Position numbers and translations under genes: made by a program | Assembly: GCF_001983105.1 (NCBI RefSeq) | Contig: NZ_MOMC01000009.1 | Span: 120,569-129,888, forward strand | Direction: 5' to 3' | Length of the DNA: 9,320 nt | Source: Pseudofrankia asymbiotica | GTDB lineage: Bacteria > Actinomycetota > Actinomycetes > Frankiales > Frankiaceae | The notes under the pieces: generated by a model | Databases searched by the model: none | What the model saw: only the letters and a program-made list of their open reading frames with translations | Told to the model about the DNA's origin: nothing | In this document: positions 6,417-9,320 of the stretch, piece by piece | How positions within the stretch are numbered: position 1 is the first letter of the stretch | How the letters are laid out: the number at the start of each line of letters is the position of its first letter

Positions 6417-7616
6417 ATGACCGCCACCGACCTCTACTGGGACCCGTTCCGCCACGACATCTGGGTGAATCCGTATCCCATCTACAGGCGTCTGCGTGCC
6501 GAAGCGCCGGTCTACTACAACGAAGAGCACGACTTTTACGCCTTCGCGCGCTGGGACGACGTCGATCGCGGCCTGCCCGATGTCGAGCATTTCAGCAACG
6601 CCCGGGGCAACATCTACGAGTTCATCAAGTCCGGCATCGAGATGCCCCCGGGCAGTGTGATCTTCGAGGACCCGCCGAGCCACGACATCCACCGCCGCCT
6701 GGTCTCCCGGCTGTTCTCCCCGGGCGGGCTCAGGGCACTGGAATCGAAGATCCGGGACTACGTCGCCCGCCAGCTCGACCCGGTGCGGGATGGCGCGGGC
6801 TTCGATGTCATCGATGTCCTCTCGGACAAGGTGCCGATGCGCGTCATCGGCATGCTCGTAGGGATTCCCGAGGCGATGCAGCAGTCGGTCCGTGACCGGA
6901 CCGTCGCCAACCTCAAGACCGAGGAAGGCGGAAAGATCGACGCCGAGGCGTCACAGATCGCCACCGACATCTTCGAGAGCTACATCGACTGGCGCATCGC
7001 CAACCCCTCCGACGACATCATGACCAAACTCCTCAACGTGGAGTTCCAGGACCACGACGGCACCACCCGCAAGCTCACCCGCGAAGAGATCCTGGTCTAC
7101 TGCGCCGTCATCGCCGGGGCGGGAAACGAGACCACCGGCCAGCTCATGGGCTGGATCGGCAAGATCTTCGGCGAGGAGAAGAACCACGCCCAGTACCAGC
7201 AGGTCGTCGCCGACCCGTCGCTGGCGGGCAGGGCGGTGGAGGAGATCCTGCGCCTGGAGCCCGTCGGCCAGGCCGTGGGCCGGTATGTCACGAAGGACGT
7301 GGAGTTCCACGGCCAGACCATCCCCGAGGGCAGCACGGCGCTGTTCATCGTCGGATCCGCCGGGCGCGACGAGTCCAAGTTCGCGAACCCCGACGACCTC
7401 GACATCCACCGCGACATCACACAGCAACGCAGCTTCGGCTACGGCCTGCACTACTGCCTAGGCGCGAACCTCGCCCGCATGGAAGGACGCATCGTCCTCG
7501 AAGAGCTCGCGAAACGCTTCCCGAAGGGGTGGGACGTCGACTGGAGCGACGCCAAGCTCGCGAGCACCTCGACGGTACGCGGCTGGGAGAAACTCCCCGT
7601 CGCCCTGCGGAAGTAG
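6417..7616 (+). CDS. Cytochrome P450 (P450-2)
   Basis: 399 aa, soluble class I-type P450. The I-helix AGNETT is at 235-240, the K-helix ExxR at 276-279 (EILR), and the heme loop FGYGLHYCLG at 340-349 with Cys347, the same number as in P450-1. ATG 6417 begins 10 bp after the TetR2 stop. The ribosome binding site is weak: GAGAGA at 6405-6410 overlaps the TetR2 stop, with AAAGGAA a little further up. Coupling to TetR2 translation is likely. By eye about half or more of its residues match P450-1 over nearly the whole length with very few gaps; the least alike stretch is about residues 250-272, just after the I-helix. The two enzymes therefore probably act on related substrates. No ferredoxin or reductase gene is adjacent. 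The precise CYP family cannot be named without a search. Confidence 0.95.
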   Translation: MTATDLYWDPFRHDIWVNPYPIYRRLRAEAPVYYNEEHDFYAFARWDDVDRGLPDVEHFSNARGNIYEFIKSGIEMPPGSVIFEDPPSHDIHRRLVSRLFSPGGLRALESKIRDYVARQLDPVRDGAGFDVIDVLSDKVPMRVIGMLVGIPEAMQQSVRDRTVANLKTEEGGKIDAEASQIATDIFESYIDWRIANPSDDIMTKLLNVEFQDHDGTTRKLTREEILVYCAVIAGAGNETTGQLMGWIGKIFGEEKNHAQYQQVVADPSLAGRAVEEILRLEPVGQAVGRYVTKDVEFHGQTIPEGSTALFIVGSAGRDESKFANPDDLDIHRDITQQRSFGYGLHYCLGANLARMEGRIVLEELAKRFPKGWDVDWSDAKLASTSTVRGWEKLPVALRK

Positions 7617-7625
7617 GACCGCACC

Positions 7626-7669
7626 GGCACGCCTGAAGGACAGTCACCACTGTCGCCGCTGGCGGTGCC
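7626..7669 (+). terminator. Probable terminator of TetR2-P450-2
   Basis: Starting 10 bp after the P450-2 stop. GGCACGCC at 7626-7633 pairs with GGCGGTGCC at 7661-7669 with one bulged base. Inside, GACAGT at 7639-7644 and ACTGTC at 7649-7654 form a perfect 6-bp hairpin with a four-base loop. No T-tract follows. Confidence 0.5.
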
Positions 7670-8149
7670 CGACCCAGTAACGCTGGCGCGCGACGAAACA
7701 GAAAGCCCTGGACAGCGCGCGCCGATGTCGACCGCCACGGGACCACGCACAAACAGGTCCGCTGGCCTGCCTCTTTATCGACAGAGGCGGATCGGAAGTC
7801 CATGAGGCAGCGTGGCGGGTTCCGCGCCGGCTCTCGCCCTTCCCTGGATACTCCCCGGCCGTGATCGTCGGGATCGTGGCCGCGTCGGTCGCGCGGAACT
7901 TCCCTCGGATGGACCGGAGGATCGTGACCCCGGGTGCCAGCGACAGCTGAAAGGCCCCCAGCGTGACGCTCGCCGGTTGGCACCCGGACCTGCCCCGGTT
8001 GATCGAATCAGGAAGGCGCAGTCTCGGGACTGTTGCACGTTCACGGCACAGTCCCCCTCGGCGAGCAGGCGTGGCCGGAGGAGGCGCCGTTCCACACGCC
8101 GGTCTTCGTCGGATCTGGTAGGTCCGGACGCTCCGGTCCGCCTGATGGC

Positions 8150-8165
8150 CGTGATCATGATCACG
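8150..8165. repeat. 16-bp perfect palindrome
   Basis: CGTGATCATGATCACG reads the same on both strands. It overlaps a second, shorter palindrome CACGATCGTG at 8162-8171. It could be a binding site for a dimeric regulator, but no promoter is visible next to it; it lies about 90 bp past the end of the SnoaL-like gene. Confidence 0.6.
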
Positions 8166-8194
8166 ATCGTGGTCGGGCTGACGTTGGGTGGCTC

Positions 8195-8229
8195 GCCGCC
8201 GGCCGCCACTGAAAGCGGTGGCCGGCGGC
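8195..8229 (-). terminator. Probable terminator of the SnoaL-like gene
   Basis: GCCGCCGGCC at 8195-8204 pairs perfectly with GGCCGGCGGC at 8220-8229, and the stem continues with G-U and two C-G pairs inward. It lies 22 bp past the stop of the minus-strand gene. No T-tract. Confidence 0.6.
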
Positions 8230-8251
8230 TTGCGTACGGCGCGCCGCCGGT

Positions 8252-8746
8252 TCAGCCGAAGACAGCGGCCGGGTCGCCCGCGTGCCAGACGGTCTCGACG
8301 CGGACGCGGCGCATGACCCAGCGCTCTCCATCGCGACAGAGAGCGACTGTATAGCGGTTCTTCATCAGTGCGTTGCGGCTGTGGTCCGCGGTGAGCAGGT
8401 GCTGGGCCTCCACGATCGCGGTGAGCCGGGCGGCGTCGCCGTTGACCTGGATGCGCGGATTGGTGACCACGTGCGTGGTGTCGAGGCGCGCGATGGTGGC
8501 CAGGACAGTCTCGACGATCGTGTCGCGTCCGGTCATGACCGGGCCTGGTTCGCCCTTCCCGGTCGTGGCCCGTGACTCCAGCTCGGCATCCGCGGCGAAA
8601 GCGGAAGCGGCCAGCTCCCGGTCGCGCAGGTCCAGTCCCAGCGTGAACCGGTACAGCGCATCGGTTACTTCAGCGCGGTCTTTCAATTCCCCGATGATGT
8701 CCGCGGGATCCTTGGCGGACAGGGCATGATCGGACACGACGTACAC
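8252..8746 (-). CDS. SnoaL-like / NTF2-fold protein
   Basis: About 164 aa, a small alpha+beta-barrel protein of the SnoaL-like superfamily, whose members act as cyclases, isomerases, dehydratases or ring-hydroxylating dioxygenase small subunits; the reaction here is unknown. The order fits: an N-terminal helix (IIGELKDRAEVTDALYRFT, about 17-35), LRDRELAASAFAADAEL (40-56), MTGRDTIVETVLATI (71-85), THVVTNPRIQVNGDAARLTA (91-110), then strands ending in RYTVALCRDGERWVMRRVRV (131-150). The frame is open to 8875, but the extra N-terminus is arginine/proline-rich and crosses the regulatory region. GTG 8746 is preceded by GGGAG (8751-8755) at a short four-base distance; GTG 8737 is the alternative (161 aa). 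It is divergent from the LysR gene and probably its target. Confidence 0.8.
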   Translation of the reverse strand: MYVVSDHALSAKDPADIIGELKDRAEVTDALYRFTLGLDLRDRELAASAFAADAELESRATTGKGEPGPVMTGRDTIVETVLATIARLDTTHVVTNPRIQVNGDAARLTAIVEAQHLLTADHSRNALMKNRYTVALCRDGERWVMRRVRVETVWHAGDPAAVFG

Positions 8747-8814
8747 GGTTCTCCCGGTGGGAATGGCGGTGTCCGGTGGCCCGGGCCGCCGGCGGTGAGG
8801 TGGCTGGCGAGTCA

Positions 8815-8883
8815 ACGATCGTGCGGGGGACAGTCGCGAACAACGCCATGTACTGTAACGATCGTTAAGCCACAATTAACGAT
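8815..8883. promoter_or_regulatory. Probable LysR binding array in the divergent promoter
   Basis: The 149-bp gap between the SnoaL-like and LysR starts contains ACGATCGT at 8815-8822, the perfect palindrome TAACGATCGTTA at 8856-8867, and the half-site TTAACGAT at 8876-8883. The palindrome plus the next base fits the LysR-type T-N11-A box (T8856, A8868). TAACGAT recurs exactly 21 bp apart (8856 and 8877), two helical turns. Such layouts are typical of the recognition and activation sites of LysR regulators. The last half-site overlaps the start of the LysR ribosome binding region, which would allow autorepression. Confidence 0.6.
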
Positions 8884-8894
8884 GAGGGGAGCCA

Positions 8895-9320
8895 GTGGAG
8901 GGACAGGAGATCCAGGCCTTCCTGATGCTCGCCGAGGAACTGCACTTCGGACGGGCCGCCCAGCGGCTGCACGTGTCGACCGCGCGCGTCAGCCAGCTGA
9001 TCAGAAAACTGGAAAGCCGGGTGGGGGTACCGCTGTTCGAGCGGACCAGCCGGCGGGTGGCGCTGACCCCGATCGGGCGGCAGCTGCGGGATGACCTGCG
9101 TCCGGGTTACGACCAGATCCAGCAGGGCCTGGACAAGGCGGTCGCCGCCGGCCGGGGGATCGACGGGACGCTGCGGGTTGGCTTCGCCGGTGCCGCGGCG
9201 GGTCAGTTCGTTCTCGCCGCGGCGCGGGTCTTCGGCACCCAGCACCCGGGCTGTGAGGTGCGGATCTCTGAAATCCAGGGCCACGGGTGCTTCCCGCCGC
9301 TGCGCGCGGGCGAGCTCGAC
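8895..9320 (+). CDS. LysR family transcriptional regulator (partial, 3' end outside)
   Basis: 142 codons are present before the window ends, about half of a normal LysR protein of roughly 300 aa. The N-terminal winged helix-turn-helix is clear: FLMLAEELHFGRAAQRLHVS at residues 9-28, the recognition helix STARVSQLIRKLESRVG at 28-44, then PLFERTSRRVALTPIG at 46-61. A linker helix leads to the start of the effector-binding domain, TLRVGFAGA at 92-100. The effector pocket is mostly outside the window. GTG 8895 is chosen because GAGGGGA at 8884-8890 is just upstream and it gives the standard N-terminus; ATG 8882 is in another frame. It is divergent from the SnoaL-like gene, the common arrangement of a LysR activator and its target. 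No stop codon interrupts the frame to the end. Confidence 0.92.
   Translation, partial: MEGQEIQAFLMLAEELHFGRAAQRLHVSTARVSQLIRKLESRVGVPLFERTSRRVALTPIGRQLRDDLRPGYDQIQQGLDKAVAAGRGIDGTLRVGFAGAAAGQFVLAAARVFGTQHPGCEVRISEIQGHGCFPPLRAGELD

Larger units (their letters stand above)
7617..8251. other. 635-bp gap with inverted repeats, no clear gene
   Basis: Between P450-2 (+) and the SnoaL-like gene (-), convergent. Open frames on both strands lack ribosome binding sites and recognisable products. Beside the terminator-like structures at each end, it holds GCCTCT-N8-AGAGGC at 7769-7788, whose left arm (CTGCCTC, 7767-7773) can instead pair with GAGGCAG at 7804-7810. It also holds GGGACTGT-N14-ACAGTCCC at 8026-8055, whose GACTG can instead pair with CAGTC at 8019-8023, and a 16-bp perfect palindrome at 8150-8165. 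A frame at 7681-7953 has a G/C-rich third position near its end (from GTG 7861) but resembles nothing I know. Confidence 0.5.

Noticed and set aside
7804..7860. tRNA-like stretch (GGCGGGTTCCGCGCC)
   Set aside because: No proper T-arm with a five-base stem and TTC-type loop, and no acceptor or anticodon arms around it.
7681..7953. Open plus-strand frame with a G/C-rich end (GTG 7861)
   Set aside because: No ribosome binding site, only 30 codons after the GTG, and no similarity that I recognise.
7812..8354. 180-codon plus-strand ORF and its minus-strand counterpart at 7775-8209
   Set aside because: Arginine/proline/serine-rich low-complexity translations typical of non-coding GC-rich DNA; the first also runs into the SnoaL-like gene on the other strand.
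8865..9284. Minus-strand 139-codon ORF over the LysR gene
   Set aside because: Shadow of a clear LysR helix-turn-helix coding frame on the plus strand.
1..9320. CRISPR array, insertion sequence or phage/defence genes
   Set aside because: No regularly spaced repeats, transposase, terminal inverted repeats or recognisable defence domains were found.

Overview
The window is about two-thirds G+C, its genes end codons mostly in G or C, and several starts are GTG. It carries a DUF5709-type acidic protein, a family I know only from Actinobacteria, plus TetR-controlled cytochrome P450s and an SDR dehydrogenase. This points to a high-GC actinomycete (Frankia-, Rhodococcus- or Mycobacterium-like) with broad lipid, terpenoid or xenobiotic catabolism. 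The genus cannot be fixed from the sequence alone.

Layout, left to right. (1) 52-1934: two plus-strand genes 35 bp apart, a DUF1214-family protein and an FMN nitroreductase-fold protein, probably one transcript. (2) 1935-2280: gene-poor gap with a 17-bp imperfect tandem repeat. (3) 2281-2574: a short acidic DUF5709 protein that looks C-terminally short for its family. (4) 2575-2959: gene-poor gap with GC-rich hairpins and an operator-like dyad beside the end of the next gene. (5) 2960-4878: divergent pair of a TetR regulator (-) and P450-1 (+), with an operator-like dyad over the P450 -10. (6) 5004-7616: divergent set of an SDR (-) and TetR2 plus P450-2 (+, 10 bp apart). (7) 7617-8251: 635 bp without a convincing gene but with several perfect inverted repeats. 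(8) 8252-9320: divergent pair of a SnoaL-like/NTF2-fold protein (-) and a LysR regulator (+, cut by the window end), separated by an array of ACGAT motifs.

The core is 2960-7616. Two homologous P450s of 397 and 399 aa, each with its own homologous TetR repressor, sit either side of one NAD-type SDR. The simplest reading is a duplicated regulator/oxygenase module. The P450s would hydroxylate related hydrophobic substrates, the SDR would oxidise a resulting alcohol to a ketone, and the two TetR proteins would sense substrate or product. No ferredoxin or ferredoxin reductase is encoded here, so electrons must come from elsewhere in the genome. The outer genes (DUF1214, nitroreductase, SnoaL-like) would fit accessory steps in the same kind of catabolism, but that link is inference from proximity only. 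I see no CRISPR, tRNA, rRNA, insertion sequence or phage gene, and no clearly novel system. The most unusual signals are the promoter architectures and the duplicated module.
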